Positions 38,947 through 47,639 of a stretch of 64,000 nt of DNA are shown piece after piece (position 1 is the stretch's first letter; the number at the start of each line of letters is the position of its first letter). The DNA lies in assembly GCA_937980205.1 (NCBI GenBank), contig CALJKW010000057.1, forward strand, positions 1-64,000, read 5' to 3'. The notes under the pieces are model-generated. The model had not been told where the DNA came from and did no database searches. It saw only the letters and a program-made list of their open reading frames with translations. The stretch comes from an uncultured Myxococcales bacterium (GTDB taxonomy: Bacteria; Myxococcota; Myxococcia; Myxococcales; Myxococcaceae). Made by a program: the position numbers and the translations under genes.

Positions 38947-40211
38947 CGGTCAGCTTCCGCGATCCACCGCCGGCCAGCGAGCGCAAGAAGGCGCTCGAGC
39001 AGCAGCTCGCCGCCCTGCTCGCCCGCGCCCCGACGCTGCCGGTGAAGCTGCCCGTCGACGACCTCTGGCTGAAGGGCGTCGACGCCGACCGCAGCGGCAT
39101 CGACCTCATGCTCTCGCGGCGCACCGACTCGGCGCGGCTGCGGCTGGTGGAGAAGCAGGGCGCCGTCGCCGGCGACGTGGTCGGCGCGAGCGCCGGGCTG
39201 CCGGCTCCGACGCTGCAGCTGCTCGCGACGCGGCTCGCGGCGGCGACGACGCCCGAGCGCTGGAAGCAGGCGCGGGCGCTCGCCGACGAGCTGCGCGCGC
39301 TGCCCGTCGGCGTCGAGCTCGACTTCCTGCGGCAGATCGTCAGCGGCGTGCGGCCGCTGCAGGGGCTGGTGCGCACCGGCTTCCGCTGCAACCAGGACTG
39401 CGGGCTGTGCTGGCAGTCGCGCGAGTGGAACGACTTCGGCGAGGCGCAGGTCCGCACGTGGATCGAGGACCTCGCCGCCGCGGGCGTGCGGCGGCTCATC
39501 ATCTCGGGCGGCGAGCCGACGATCGACCCGGCGCTGTTCCGCCACCTCGAGACCGCCAAGGGCCTCGGCTTCACGCACCTCACGCTGGAGACGAACGCGG
39601 TGCGCATGGCGAAGCCGCCGATGGCCCAGCGGCTCGCCGAGGCCGGCGTGACCTCGGCGTTCGTGTCCCTGCACGCCGCCGACGCGAAGCTGTCGGACGA
39701 GATCACCCGCGCCCCGGGGACGCACCAGGCGACGATCGCCGGGGTCTCGGCGCTGCTCGAGGCGGGCATCGAGGTGACGCTCAACGCGGTGATGACGGTG
39801 CAGAGCGTCGACGCGCTGCCCGCGCTGCCCGGCTTCGTGCGCGAGCGCTTCGGCGCCCACCCGAAGCTGGATGGCTTGATGGTCTCGTACCCGGCGCCGC
39901 CGTTCGAGCGCGACCTTCAGTCGGCCGCGGCGCCGCCGCCGGCCTCGCTGCGCACCGCGCTGCGGGCGACGCTCGAGGCCGCGTGGCAGGCGAAGCTGCC
40001 CATCCGCGGGCTGACGGGGCCGTGCGGGCCGCCGCTCTGTGCCTACGGCGCCGACCCGCGGTTCGCCGACGAAGCTCCGGTGCCGGAGAAGGTCGAGTTC
40101 CGCATGTACCTGCCGGCGTGCGAGCGGTGCTCGGTGAAGTCGCGCTGCTTCGGAGTGCGCGAGGCGGACTTCCAGAAGTATGGCGACGCCTGCGCGCTGC
40201 CGATTCCGTAG
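38943..40211 (+). CDS. Radical-SAM enzyme paralogous to the preceding double enzyme
   Basis: 422 aa from GTG 38943. An alpha-helical N-terminal extension (about 140 residues) is followed by a radical-SAM domain with Cys149, Cys153, Cys156 (CNQDCGLC), IISGGEPTIDPALF, VSLHAADAKLSDEITRAPGT, and the auxiliary Cys set CGPPLC with ACERCSVKSRCFG. The middle and C-terminal parts match the second domain of the upstream enzyme segment by segment. With the upstream gene it forms a two-gene unit ending at a large palindrome. The function is unknown. Confidence 0.8.
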   Translation: MTVSFRDPPPASERKKALEQQLAALLARAPTLPVKLPVDDLWLKGVDADRSGIDLMLSRRTDSARLRLVEKQGAVAGDVVGASAGLPAPTLQLLATRLAAATTPERWKQARALADELRALPVGVELDFLRQIVSGVRPLQGLVRTGFRCNQDCGLCWQSREWNDFGEAQVRTWIEDLAAAGVRRLIISGGEPTIDPALFRHLETAKGLGFTHLTLETNAVRMAKPPMAQRLAEAGVTSAFVSLHAADAKLSDEITRAPGTHQATIAGVSALLEAGIEVTLNAVMTVQSVDALPALPGFVRERFGAHPKLDGLMVSYPAPPFERDLQSAAAPPPASLRTALRATLEAAWQAKLPIRGLTGPCGPPLCAYGADPRFADEAPVPEKVEFRMYLPACERCSVKSRCFGVREADFQKYGDACALPIP

Positions 40212-40216
40212 CGCCA

Positions 40217-40328
40217 CCGTTCACGCTGAGCGGAGCGCCGCAGGTGCGGAGTCGAAGCGGGCCGATGGACGGCTTTGGGCCCGCTTCGACTGCGGCCCGC
40301 TTCGCGTGCCTCCGCTCAGCGTGAACGG
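40217..40328. repeat. 112-bp nested palindrome between convergent genes
   Basis: Outer arms 40217-40235 and 40310-40328 are perfect 19-bp complements containing TTCACGCTGAGCGGAG. Inner arms 40250-40263 and 40278-40291 are perfect 14-bp complements containing GTCGAAGCGGGCC. Such TTCGACT/CGCTCAGCGTGAAC palindromes resemble REP/BIME-type intergenic repeats. It lies exactly between two convergent stops and probably folds as a bidirectional transcription barrier or protects mRNA ends. Confidence 0.85.
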
Positions 40329-40336
40329 AGGTGACA

Positions 40337-41554
40337 TCAGAGCGTGAACCTCAGCTCCAGCACCTCACCGCGCGCACCGGCGCCGAAGCCCCCCTCACGC
40401 CCCACCCGCATCGTCCCCGCGAGCCCCTCCAGCGCCGGCACCGCCCGCGGCGTCAGCCGCTGCATCGCCTCGCGCACGGCGCCGGCCCACGCGATCGCCG
40501 CCGGGCAGTCGTACCGGCACGGAAAAAACTGCACCAGCCGCAGCGCCCGCCGCTCGCTCAGATCATTCAGCCACGGGTGAAACGACGCCGACCTCGCCGC
40601 CGCCGCCTGCGCCGTCACGAAGTACTCGCTCGCCGGCCGCCCGTCCTGCGCGCGATCGATTCCCCGCTCGAGCAGCGCCACGAACCCGTCGACGCAGCAC
40701 TTCGGAAACCCGAGCAACGACCCGAGCCGCGCCTGCTCGGCCGACGACGGCTCCCGCCGCGCGCTCTTCTCGAACACGCGCGCCTCCACCTCGGCGAGCT
40801 CCTTCGCCAGCTCCGCAGTCCGCGCGATGTAGGTGAGCCCGGGCCCGGCCTCGGCGAAGAACCCGCACCGCCGCGCCCAGGCCAGCACCGCGGGCTGCTC
40901 CTGTGCCGTGCTCGCCCACCGCATGGCCGGCTTGAACCCCGACCAGAACGCGACGAGCAGCGTGAGGTGCAGCGCCGAGGTCTCGAACGTCGCCAGCGAC
41001 AGCGCGGTCGGCCACGCCGCGCCGAGCGGCCGCAGCTTCAGCGCCAGCGCGAGCGCGGCGACGTGCGAGGCCGCGTCCCCCTCCACGCCGCCCGGAGTCA
41101 GCCGCGCCGTGCCGCCCTCGAGCCGCAGCGTCACCGCCGCGTCCGCCGGAGTCCCCTCCAGCGTCAGCCGTGGCACCTCGACGGCGCGCAGCCCCGGCCA
41201 CCGCCCCAGCCACGCGCGGAACCCCGCCTCGTCGAGCACCTCGGCGCGCGCCGGCTCCCCCGCGAGCGTCGCTTCGAGCGAGCCCCGCCAGGCACGCTCC
41301 AACGCCTCGCCGGTCTGCTGCAGCAGCACCGCGACGTCCTCGCGCCGCGCGCCGGTTGCCAGCCGCCCCTCGTAGCGCACGGTGAAGTGCGCGAAGCGCA
41401 GGAAGGCCTTCGCGCCACGCTCCTCGTAGAAGCCCGTCACCTCGCTGCCGTCGGCCGAGGCCCAGCCGAGCCGCAGCACGCCCGCGGAGAAGTCGGCGCT
41501 CGCGAGCCGCCAGCCCGGCACCGACTGCAGCGGCGCGACGAGCAGCCCGCTCAT
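40337..41554 (-). CDS. DUF483-like cysteine protein
   Basis: 405 aa, last gene of the - strand operon, coupled to the upstream gene by an ATGA overlap. The C-terminal third has LLGFPKCCVDGF (Cys286-Cys287) and VQFFPCRYDCPAAIA (Cys346, Cys350). This PxCC...PCxxDC pattern, as I recall it, marks DUF483-like proteins and may bind Fe-S or Zn. The N-terminal 250 residues are beta-rich and unrecognised. Position at the end of an operon of redox enzymes suggests a role in the same pathway. Confidence 0.65.
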   Translation of the reverse strand: MSGLLVAPLQSVPGWRLASADFSAGVLRLGWASADGSEVTGFYEERGAKAFLRFAHFTVRYEGRLATGARREDVAVLLQQTGEALERAWRGSLEATLAGEPARAEVLDEAGFRAWLGRWPGLRAVEVPRLTLEGTPADAAVTLRLEGGTARLTPGGVEGDAASHVAALALALKLRPLGAAWPTALSLATFETSALHLTLLVAFWSGFKPAMRWASTAQEQPAVLAWARRCGFFAEAGPGLTYIARTAELAKELAEVEARVFEKSARREPSSAEQARLGSLLGFPKCCVDGFVALLERGIDRAQDGRPASEYFVTAQAAAARSASFHPWLNDLSERRALRLVQFFPCRYDCPAAIAWAGAVREAMQRLTPRAVPALEGLAGTMRVGREGGFGAGARGEVLELRFTL

Positions 41555-43290
41555 CTCAAGGTCACCGCTCCCAGCAGCACGAGGTCCGTCAGGATCAGGT
41601 TCGCGAGCTGCTGGTTCTCGGAGGCCTGCTGCGCCCCGAGCCGATCGCGCGCGTAGCGCACCACGTCGTCGACCGACCGCCGCCCGTCGCACGCCGCGAT
41701 CACGTGGCTCACCAGGCTCAAGGTGCGCTGAATCCCCCGCTCCTCCCGCTCGGCGAGCGGCACCGGAGGCCGGTAGCGCCGCTCGGTTGCCTCGCACTGC
41801 AGCCGCACCTCGGGCAGCCGCCACCAGCGCTCCGACTCGACGTCCGTCGACCAGTACGACTCGACCGACGCGCTCTTCACCTGCGAGCGCGGCAGCGCCG
41901 AGCGATCGAGCAGCTCGCGCGCGACCTGCTGCCCCGCCCCGCCCGGCTGCTGGTCGGCCATGATCTGCAGCCCGCGGTCGCCGTAGCCGACGCCGAGGTT
42001 CACGAACCGGAAGTCGGTGAGAAACCCCGCCGCGAACGTCATGAACGACGACGCGCCGCCGTGGTTGAGCGCCCGGGCGCCGCGCGCGCTGTCTCCGAGC
42101 CGCGCGGCGAGCGCGTGCCACTCGTCGATGCCCGAGACCTTGCGCCGCTGGTACCACCACTGCGCCATCGCGAGGAACCCGCCGTACAGCTGCGCGTAGT
42201 ACGCCGAGTAGCCCGCGTGCAGCTCCTCCGCCGGCAGCTCGGGGTGGCGCCACAGCGTCGAGATCGCGTTCGCGCACGACAGCCCCGAGTGGTGCGCGAG
42301 CAGGATGCCCGACGAGAGGATGGGATCGATGAACGCCGCCGCGTCGCCGGCGAGGAACCAGCCCGGCCCCGCCGCGACCGGGTGGCTGTACGACCAGTCC
42401 GTGATCGTATGGGTGCGGGGCGCCGCGCCGTCCTCTCCCGGCGCCGACGTCGTCCGCGCGCCGCGCAGAAGCCGCTCGAGCTCGGGCACCGCCGCCACCT
42501 CGCGCTCGAACAGCTCAGGCGCCGTCATGCGCTCGAGGAACGGCGCGCGCGTCACCAGCCCGACGCTCACGCGCTCGGCGGAGAGCGGGATGAACCAGAT
42601 CCACCCGGCGGGACACGCGGCGAAGAAGATCTTCGAGCCCTCGGGCCGGCCGACGAGCTCCTCCTCCCAGGTGAAGCCCGCGTAGTAGCGGAAGATCGCG
42701 AGGTCCCCGAGCGGGTGCGCGCTCGGCAAGAGCTTCAGCCACCGCGACAGCAGCCGCGCCTGCCCGGACGCGTCGACGACGGCATCGGCGCTCCACTCAC
42801 TGACCGGCCCGCCGCCTCGGCTCGCGCGCACGCCGGTGACCCGGCCGCCCTCGACGATCACCCCCTCGACGCGGCCCGGCTGCACCACCTCGACGCCGAG
42901 CGACCGCGCGTGCTCCAGCAGGATCGCGTCGTACCGGCTGCGCTCGACCTGGAACGCGCAGTCCGCGAGCGCCGCCCGCCCCTGCTCCATCGCCGACAGC
43001 ACGCCCGTCGCGAACAGCTCGCTGAACAGCGGCTGGTCGTGCTGCCACTTGTAGGTGATGCCCGTCTTCTTCACGAAGCCGGCCGCCTGGATCTTCGGCA
43101 GCACCCCGAGCTTGTGCAGCACCGCGTTCATCTCGGGCAGCGTCGACTCGCCGACGTGATGCCGGGGAAAGGGCTCGCGCTCGAACAGCACCACGCGCCG
43201 CTCGGGGTTCGCGAGGCGGATGAAGCCCGCCGCCGTCGAGCCCGCCGGGCCGCCGCCGATCACGATCACGTCTGCCCGCTCGGTCGCCAT
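41551..43290 (-). CDS. FAD-dependent halogenase-like oxidoreductase with PqqD-like tail
   Basis: 579 aa. GGGPAGST (residues 12-19) binds FAD. HHVGESTLPEMN, a Lys in GFVKKTGITYKW and the W-x-W-x-I-P signature (WIWFIP, 230-235) are hallmarks of flavin-dependent halogenases. GWFLAGDAAAFIDPILSSGI is the second FAD motif. The last about 65 residues (LSLVSHVIAACDGRRSVDDV and following) resemble the winged-helix PqqD/RRE fold that holds peptides in RiPP pathways. Halogenation is plausible; geranylgeranyl-reductase-like activity is an alternative given the UbiA neighbour. Confidence 0.75.
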   Translation of the reverse strand: MATERADVIVIGGGPAGSTAAGFIRLANPERRVVLFEREPFPRHHVGESTLPEMNAVLHKLGVLPKIQAAGFVKKTGITYKWQHDQPLFSELFATGVLSAMEQGRAALADCAFQVERSRYDAILLEHARSLGVEVVQPGRVEGVIVEGGRVTGVRASRGGGPVSEWSADAVVDASGQARLLSRWLKLLPSAHPLGDLAIFRYYAGFTWEEELVGRPEGSKIFFAACPAGWIWFIPLSAERVSVGLVTRAPFLERMTAPELFEREVAAVPELERLLRGARTTSAPGEDGAAPRTHTITDWSYSHPVAAGPGWFLAGDAAAFIDPILSSGILLAHHSGLSCANAISTLWRHPELPAEELHAGYSAYYAQLYGGFLAMAQWWYQRRKVSGIDEWHALAARLGDSARGARALNHGGASSFMTFAAGFLTDFRFVNLGVGYGDRGLQIMADQQPGGAGQQVARELLDRSALPRSQVKSASVESYWSTDVESERWWRLPEVRLQCEATERRYRPPVPLAEREERGIQRTLSLVSHVIAACDGRRSVDDVVRYARDRLGAQQASENQQLANLILTDLVLLGAVTLR

Positions 43291-43292
43291 CG

Positions 43293-44108
43293 TCAGCCCC
43301 AGGCGAACACCGCGTCGCGGCCGCGGCTGAACGCGAGGAAGCCGCCCAGCGTCCACCGCGGGCGCGCGCCTTCGACCGGCGTCACCTGGTGGAAGTAGCG
43401 GCCCGCGTCGAACACCAGCAGGTCGCCGACGCCGGGCGCGAGCACCCCGAAGCGGCGCTGCTCCAGCGCCTCGAGCGTCTTCGGCGCGACGCGATCGAGC
43501 GAGCCGAGCTCCGCGCCGAAGCCTGCTCCGAACTCCGCCGTCGACAGCACCAGCTCGCCCCCGCGCTCGGGCACCTGCAGCGGCACATAGAAGCTCAGCT
43601 GCGTCGTCGGGTCGATGCGCTCGCGCAGGTCCGCCATCGACGGGAAGCGCAGCGTCTCGTTCTCGCAGTGCGCCGCGATGCGGCCGCCCGGCACCAGCTC
43701 GCGCGCGGTGAACGGTCCGTAGACGTCGTCCGCGTCGCGCCGCGGCGGGCGGACCTCGAGGCCGCCCGAGAGCCGCTCGAACAACCGGTGGAAGCGCTCC
43801 TCGAGGCCGGCGCACGCACCGCCTTCGCCGGCGAGCGCCGCGCGGAAACGCCGGGCCGCCGCGAAGTAGCCGTCGAGGCGGTCACCGGAGACGACCAGCA
43901 CCTGCCCCACCGTGCGACCCGTGAAGTGCTTCGAGTCGAACATGGGAAACGGCGGAGGCTCGCGCGTCGCAGCCGAGAGGAACGCCCCGGTCACGCCGGC
44001 GTCGAACGCGCCGCGCACGATGAAGCCGGTGAGCTCGCGCGCGATGCAGCGGGCGACCAGGTCGCCGTGCGCCGGGAGCTCGCTCGCGTCCAGCTCCAGC
44101 ACGTTCAT
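43293..44108 (-). CDS. 2-oxoglutarate/Fe(II)-dependent oxygenase
   Basis: 271 aa from ATG 44108, coupled by ATGA overlap to the upstream radical-SAM gene. The jelly-roll core carries His147-x-Glu149 (AAHCENE) and distal His240 (YFHQVTPV), with an Arg (249 or 251) for 2-oxoglutarate. SFYVPLQVPERGGELVLS and GVGDLLVFDAG are typical strands. The acidic ligand is present, so it should hydroxylate rather than halogenate (halogenating members have Gly/Ala there). The substrate is unknown. Confidence 0.75.
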   Translation of the reverse strand: MNVLELDASELPAHGDLVARCIARELTGFIVRGAFDAGVTGAFLSAATREPPPFPMFDSKHFTGRTVGQVLVVSGDRLDGYFAAARRFRAALAGEGGACAGLEERFHRLFERLSGGLEVRPPRRDADDVYGPFTARELVPGGRIAAHCENETLRFPSMADLRERIDPTTQLSFYVPLQVPERGGELVLSTAEFGAGFGAELGSLDRVAPKTLEALEQRRFGVLAPGVGDLLVFDAGRYFHQVTPVEGARPRWTLGGFLAFSRGRDAVFAWG

Positions 44109-45757
44109 GAGGGCGCGCCTCCCGCGAGCAGCGCCGAGACCACCGGCTCGAGCTTCGGCGCCAGCGCCTTCAGGTGCGCGAGCGTCGCGGCAGCCGCGGC
44201 GCCCCGGTAGCTGAACGCCACCGCCCCCGCCGTGCAGAAGCTCTTCGGAGTGCTCGCGGCCGGCGTGAGCTCGAGCTGCAGCGCGCCGTCGGGCGTCTGG
44301 ATGCTCGCCAGCAGCACCTCGCCCGCGCGGGTCGCGCCGGTCAGCACCCACAGCCCCTCCGTCTGCGCGGCCAGCGCGTCGCCGAGCGGATCACCCAGGC
44401 GCGCCGATCGCGCGGGCTCCGAGGCCGCCCGCGCTGCGCGTCCCGGCGGCGGCACCTTCCACGAGCCCGACCCGTCGTGAACGTCTCCCCCCTCGGCGGC
44501 GACCAGCCCGTCGAGCTCGCGCGCCGTGCGCTGCAGATCCTCTTCGCTCCAGCCCCAGCACGACTGCATCAGCAGCGTCACCGGGTCGAACCTCATCGCG
44601 AAGTGCGGCGGAGCCCGCGTCATCAGCGCGTTCGGCAGCACCAGGCACCGGTACACGCGGACCGCGACGCCGAGCCCGCGCGCCCGCTCGAGCGTGCGGA
44701 AGAACGAGTCGCGGTTGTCGCCGGGCAGGCCGAAGATGATCTCCACGATCGTGTCCGGCACCCGCGCGGCGACCTCGCGCGTCACCCGCTCGAAGCGCCG
44801 CTCGTCGAACGGCCGCTGCATGTTCTCGAGCACCTTCGCGTCGAACGACTGCAGCCCGATGCCGACGCTGTCGCAGCCGACCGCGGTGAGGAACGCGAGG
44901 TGCTCGTCGGTCATGTGCGACGGGTAGATCTCGGTGTTGAAGTGCACGGTCTTAAGGAACCGCACCTCGGCCTCGGCGGCGCGCAGGTTGGCGAACGCGC
45001 GCGCGTTCAGGTTCAGCGCGGCGTCGACGATGAACGCGCCCGTCGCTCCGCGCTCGCGGAAGCCGGCGAGCTCGCGGACCAGGTACTCCTTCGAGAAGAC
45101 GCGGTTCGTCTTGCTCAGGTCCCCCCACTGGCAGAAGCGGCACGACAGCGGGCACCCGCGAAACGTCTCCAGGTGCGCCGTGTGACCTCGCGGAGAGAGC
45201 CCGAGCTGGTACGGAGACGCCACCTTCGACAGATCCGGCAGCTCGCGCTCCGCGGTCTTCACGAACGCGCCGTCCGCCGACGGCACCGCGAGGCCGGCGA
45301 TCTGGCCCAGCGCCCTCTCGCCGCCCCAGCCCAGCGCGAGCTCCTGCACCACGTCTTCGCCTTCGCCGAGCACGAGCGCGTCGACCGCGCGGTGGGCCTC
45401 GCGGTACGGCGGCAGCGCGAACATCTCCGGCCGCGCCGACGGGCCGCCGAAGACGATCTGCCGGTCCGCGCGCGACGCCTTCAGCCGTGCCGACACGTCG
45501 AGCAGCGCCGCGAACGACCACGTGTACGCCGAGGCGCCGACGAGGTCCGGGTCGAACGCCTCGACCTCCGCCGCGAGCGACGCGGCCTGCGACAGCGGAA
45601 CGTCGAACACCTTCACCTCGGCGTCCTGCAGCTGTGCGTTCGACCTGAGCGCGGCCTCGATGCGTCGCACGGGGTAGTTGAACGGCCTGAAGTTGCCGCC
45701 GCTCTTCAACCACGGGTCGACGCAGAGCAGCGCGATGCGCCGGGCACCGCGGCTCAC
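44105..45757 (-). CDS. B12-binding-type radical-SAM enzyme
   Basis: 550 aa from GTG 45757. N-terminal Rossmann-like cobalamin-binding-type region (FDPDLVGASAYTWSFAAL, IVFGGPSARPEM, VDALVLGEGEDVVQELAL), then a radical-SAM domain with Cys202, Cys206, Cys209 (RGCPLSCRFCQWG), IGLQSFDAKVLENMQRPF and IIFGLPGDNRDSFFRTLE. Members methylate unactivated carbons or rearrange rings. The canonical DxHxxG B12 motif is not clear, so cobalamin binding is likely but unproven. GTGA overlap couples it to the UbiA gene. Confidence 0.82.
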   Translation of the reverse strand: MSRGARRIALLCVDPWLKSGGNFRPFNYPVRRIEAALRSNAQLQDAEVKVFDVPLSQAASLAAEVEAFDPDLVGASAYTWSFAALLDVSARLKASRADRQIVFGGPSARPEMFALPPYREAHRAVDALVLGEGEDVVQELALGWGGERALGQIAGLAVPSADGAFVKTAERELPDLSKVASPYQLGLSPRGHTAHLETFRGCPLSCRFCQWGDLSKTNRVFSKEYLVRELAGFRERGATGAFIVDAALNLNARAFANLRAAEAEVRFLKTVHFNTEIYPSHMTDEHLAFLTAVGCDSVGIGLQSFDAKVLENMQRPFDERRFERVTREVAARVPDTIVEIIFGLPGDNRDSFFRTLERARGLGVAVRVYRCLVLPNALMTRAPPHFAMRFDPVTLLMQSCWGWSEEDLQRTARELDGLVAAEGGDVHDGSGSWKVPPPGRAARAASEPARSARLGDPLGDALAAQTEGLWVLTGATRAGEVLLASIQTPDGALQLELTPAASTPKSFCTAGAVAFSYRGAAAAATLAHLKALAPKLEPVVSALLAGGAPS

Positions 45758-46626
45758 GAGCCGAAGATCCTCGCCGCTCCGAACAGCAGCGCGCCGGCCG
45801 CGACGGCGCCGTAGCGGTGCCAGGCCCGCAGCGCCTGTGGCCGGGCCTTGCGCTGCAGCGCGATCGGGAAGGCGATTCCGAAGCCGAGCAGCAGCGCCGC
45901 TCCGACGACGGGCTGGCCGAGCAGCGTGGCGGTGAGCACCGCCGCGGCGAGGCCGAGCGCCGCCGCGCCTGCCGCCACCCAGCCCTCACCGAACGCCACG
46001 ACGCTGGTGCGCACGCGGCCCGCCGAGTCCTCCGCGCGGTCCTGCACCTCGTGCACCAGCTGGCTCTGCAGAATCAGGCACGCGAACACGAACGTGATGC
46101 CCCACAACCCCGCCGGAGCCGCCGCGCCCGCCAGCCCCAGCCACAAGAGCGGCCCGAAGTGCGTCGCGTTCATCGCCGTGCCCAGGATCGGGAAGCGCTT
46201 CAGCCGCGGCCCGACCGAGTAGACCAGGCCCGACACCAGGCAGATGCCCGTCGCGAGCAGCACCGGCTGGCTCGCCGTCCACGCGAGGGTCACCGACAGC
46301 GCGGCCATCACCACCAGCAGCGCGCCGCCGAAGCGCAGGTCAGGCAGCGCGTGCCCCGCGAGCGGGTTCTTCGCGCTCTCGCGATCGAGGAACCGATCTC
46401 CGATCGCGTTCACCAGGTAACCGAAGCCCAGCAGCAGGAACGCGAGCGCCACGCCGCGCGCCAGCGCCACCGCGCTGACCCGCGCGTCTGCCGAGAGATC
46501 GACGCCCGCCACCGGCAGCACCAGGAAGTGCAGCCACTGCCGCACGCGGAGCGCACGCGCCCACGACACCTCCTGCTCCGCCACGGGGGCCAGCAGCGCC
46601 TTCGCCGCTTCCGTCTCGACGCTCAC
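45754..46626 (-). CDS. UbiA family prenyltransferase
   Basis: 290 aa from GTG 46626. Hydrophobic throughout with about eight helices. The first Asp motif is N73-x3-D77-x3-D81 (NAIGDRFLDRESAKNP) and the second is D196-x3-D200 (HEVQDRAEDSAGR). These bind Mg-prenyl diphosphate in UbiA enzymes, which attach prenyl chains to aromatic or polar acceptors inside the membrane. In this operon it could prenylate the pathway intermediate. It overlaps genes on both sides by 4 nt. Confidence 0.85.
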   Translation of the reverse strand: MSVETEAAKALLAPVAEQEVSWARALRVRQWLHFLVLPVAGVDLSADARVSAVALARGVALAFLLLGFGYLVNAIGDRFLDRESAKNPLAGHALPDLRFGGALLVVMAALSVTLAWTASQPVLLATGICLVSGLVYSVGPRLKRFPILGTAMNATHFGPLLWLGLAGAAAPAGLWGITFVFACLILQSQLVHEVQDRAEDSAGRVRTSVVAFGEGWVAAGAAALGLAAAVLTATLLGQPVVGAALLLGFGIAFPIALQRKARPQALRAWHRYGAVAAGALLFGAARIFGS

Positions 46627-47627
46627 GCGGCGAGCCCCAGCATCACCTCGACGGCGTGCACCATCGCGCGCGGGTTCAGGTCGAGCACGCGGTTCACCTC
46701 GTGCGTCGGCACGCACGAGCAGCCGGGGCCGACCGGGGCGCCGAGATCCTGAAACGCCTTGAGGAAGCCGTGCTTCTTGCCGTTCGCGCGCTGCTGCTGC
46801 CACTGCGTGAGCAGGCACGGCGCCACGGTGCCGTCGCTCAGCACGTAGCCGTAGTACATGCCCGCGTGGCAGTCGGCGCACGTGCCGAGGTAGCGGCCCT
46901 GCACGCGCTGCGCCTCGAGCACCGCGAACGAGTTGCCGACGGGGCGGCCCGCGCGCTTGTAGGCGATCAGCCGCTCGGCCACGCCGGCGATGGTCGACTC
47001 CGACAGCCGCGGCGCGATCGGCGCGTTCACGTCGCAGCCCTTGTCGTGCTCGAGCTGGAAGAACGCCTGGAAGCCGCGCGCCTGGGCGACGTCGAGCACG
47101 TGCTCGAGGTTCTGCACGCCGCTCGGCGTCAGCACCGTCATCGTCACCAGCGGCACGCCCACCGACTTCACCGCGTCGATCGCCGTCAGCACCTTGTCGT
47201 ACGAGCCGACGCGGCGCTGGCCGTCGTGCACCGCCTTCGGCCCGTCGAGCGTGAGGCAGATGAGGTTCAGCTTCCGAACCACGTCGAGCATCTGCGGCAC
47301 GAGCCAGCCGTTGCTGTTCATCGCGACGTGCACGCCGCTCGCGGAGAGGTGCTGCACGATGCGGTCGACGCCGTCGAAGATCAGCGGCTCTCCGCCGATG
47401 AGGCTGACGCGGCCCATGCCGCCCGCGCGCAGCTCGTCGATCGCCGCGCACCACTCCTCCACGCTCAGCTCGTCGCGCTTCTGCAGCGGGATGTCGCAGT
47501 ACTCGCACTTGAAGTTGCAGCGGTTCGTCAGCGACAGCGTCATCTGGAACGGGCTCTTGCGACCCATCAGCCGCCGCATCCCGAGCTGCACGACCGGCAA
47601 GACGCTGGGCAGCCTCTGGTGGAGCAT
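46623..47627 (-). CDS. Radical-SAM/SPASM-type enzyme
   Basis: 334 aa. SAM-cluster Cys37, Cys41, Cys44 (NRCNFKCEYC), LIGGEPLIFDGVDRI, and a C-terminal Cys-rich region (CADCHAGMYYGYVLSDGTVA, then CLLTQW and CSCVPTHE) that matches a SPASM-like auxiliary Fe-S domain. Such enzymes modify peptides, or lipids as in HpnH-type radical-SAM chemistry. Starting 12 nt after the membrane-protein gene, it is part of the same operon. Confidence 0.8.
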   Translation of the reverse strand: MLHQRLPSVLPVVQLGMRRLMGRKSPFQMTLSLTNRCNFKCEYCDIPLQKRDELSVEEWCAAIDELRAGGMGRVSLIGGEPLIFDGVDRIVQHLSASGVHVAMNSNGWLVPQMLDVVRKLNLICLTLDGPKAVHDGQRRVGSYDKVLTAIDAVKSVGVPLVTMTVLTPSGVQNLEHVLDVAQARGFQAFFQLEHDKGCDVNAPIAPRLSESTIAGVAERLIAYKRAGRPVGNSFAVLEAQRVQGRYLGTCADCHAGMYYGYVLSDGTVAPCLLTQWQQQRANGKKHGFLKAFQDLGAPVGPGCSCVPTHEVNRVLDLNPRAMVHAVEVMLGLAA

Positions 47628-47639
47628 GAACGCGAAAGG

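Noticed and set aside
43293..44108. Fe(II)/2OG halogenase
   Set aside because: The acidic ligand (His147-x-Glu149) is present; halogenating members have Gly or Ala there.
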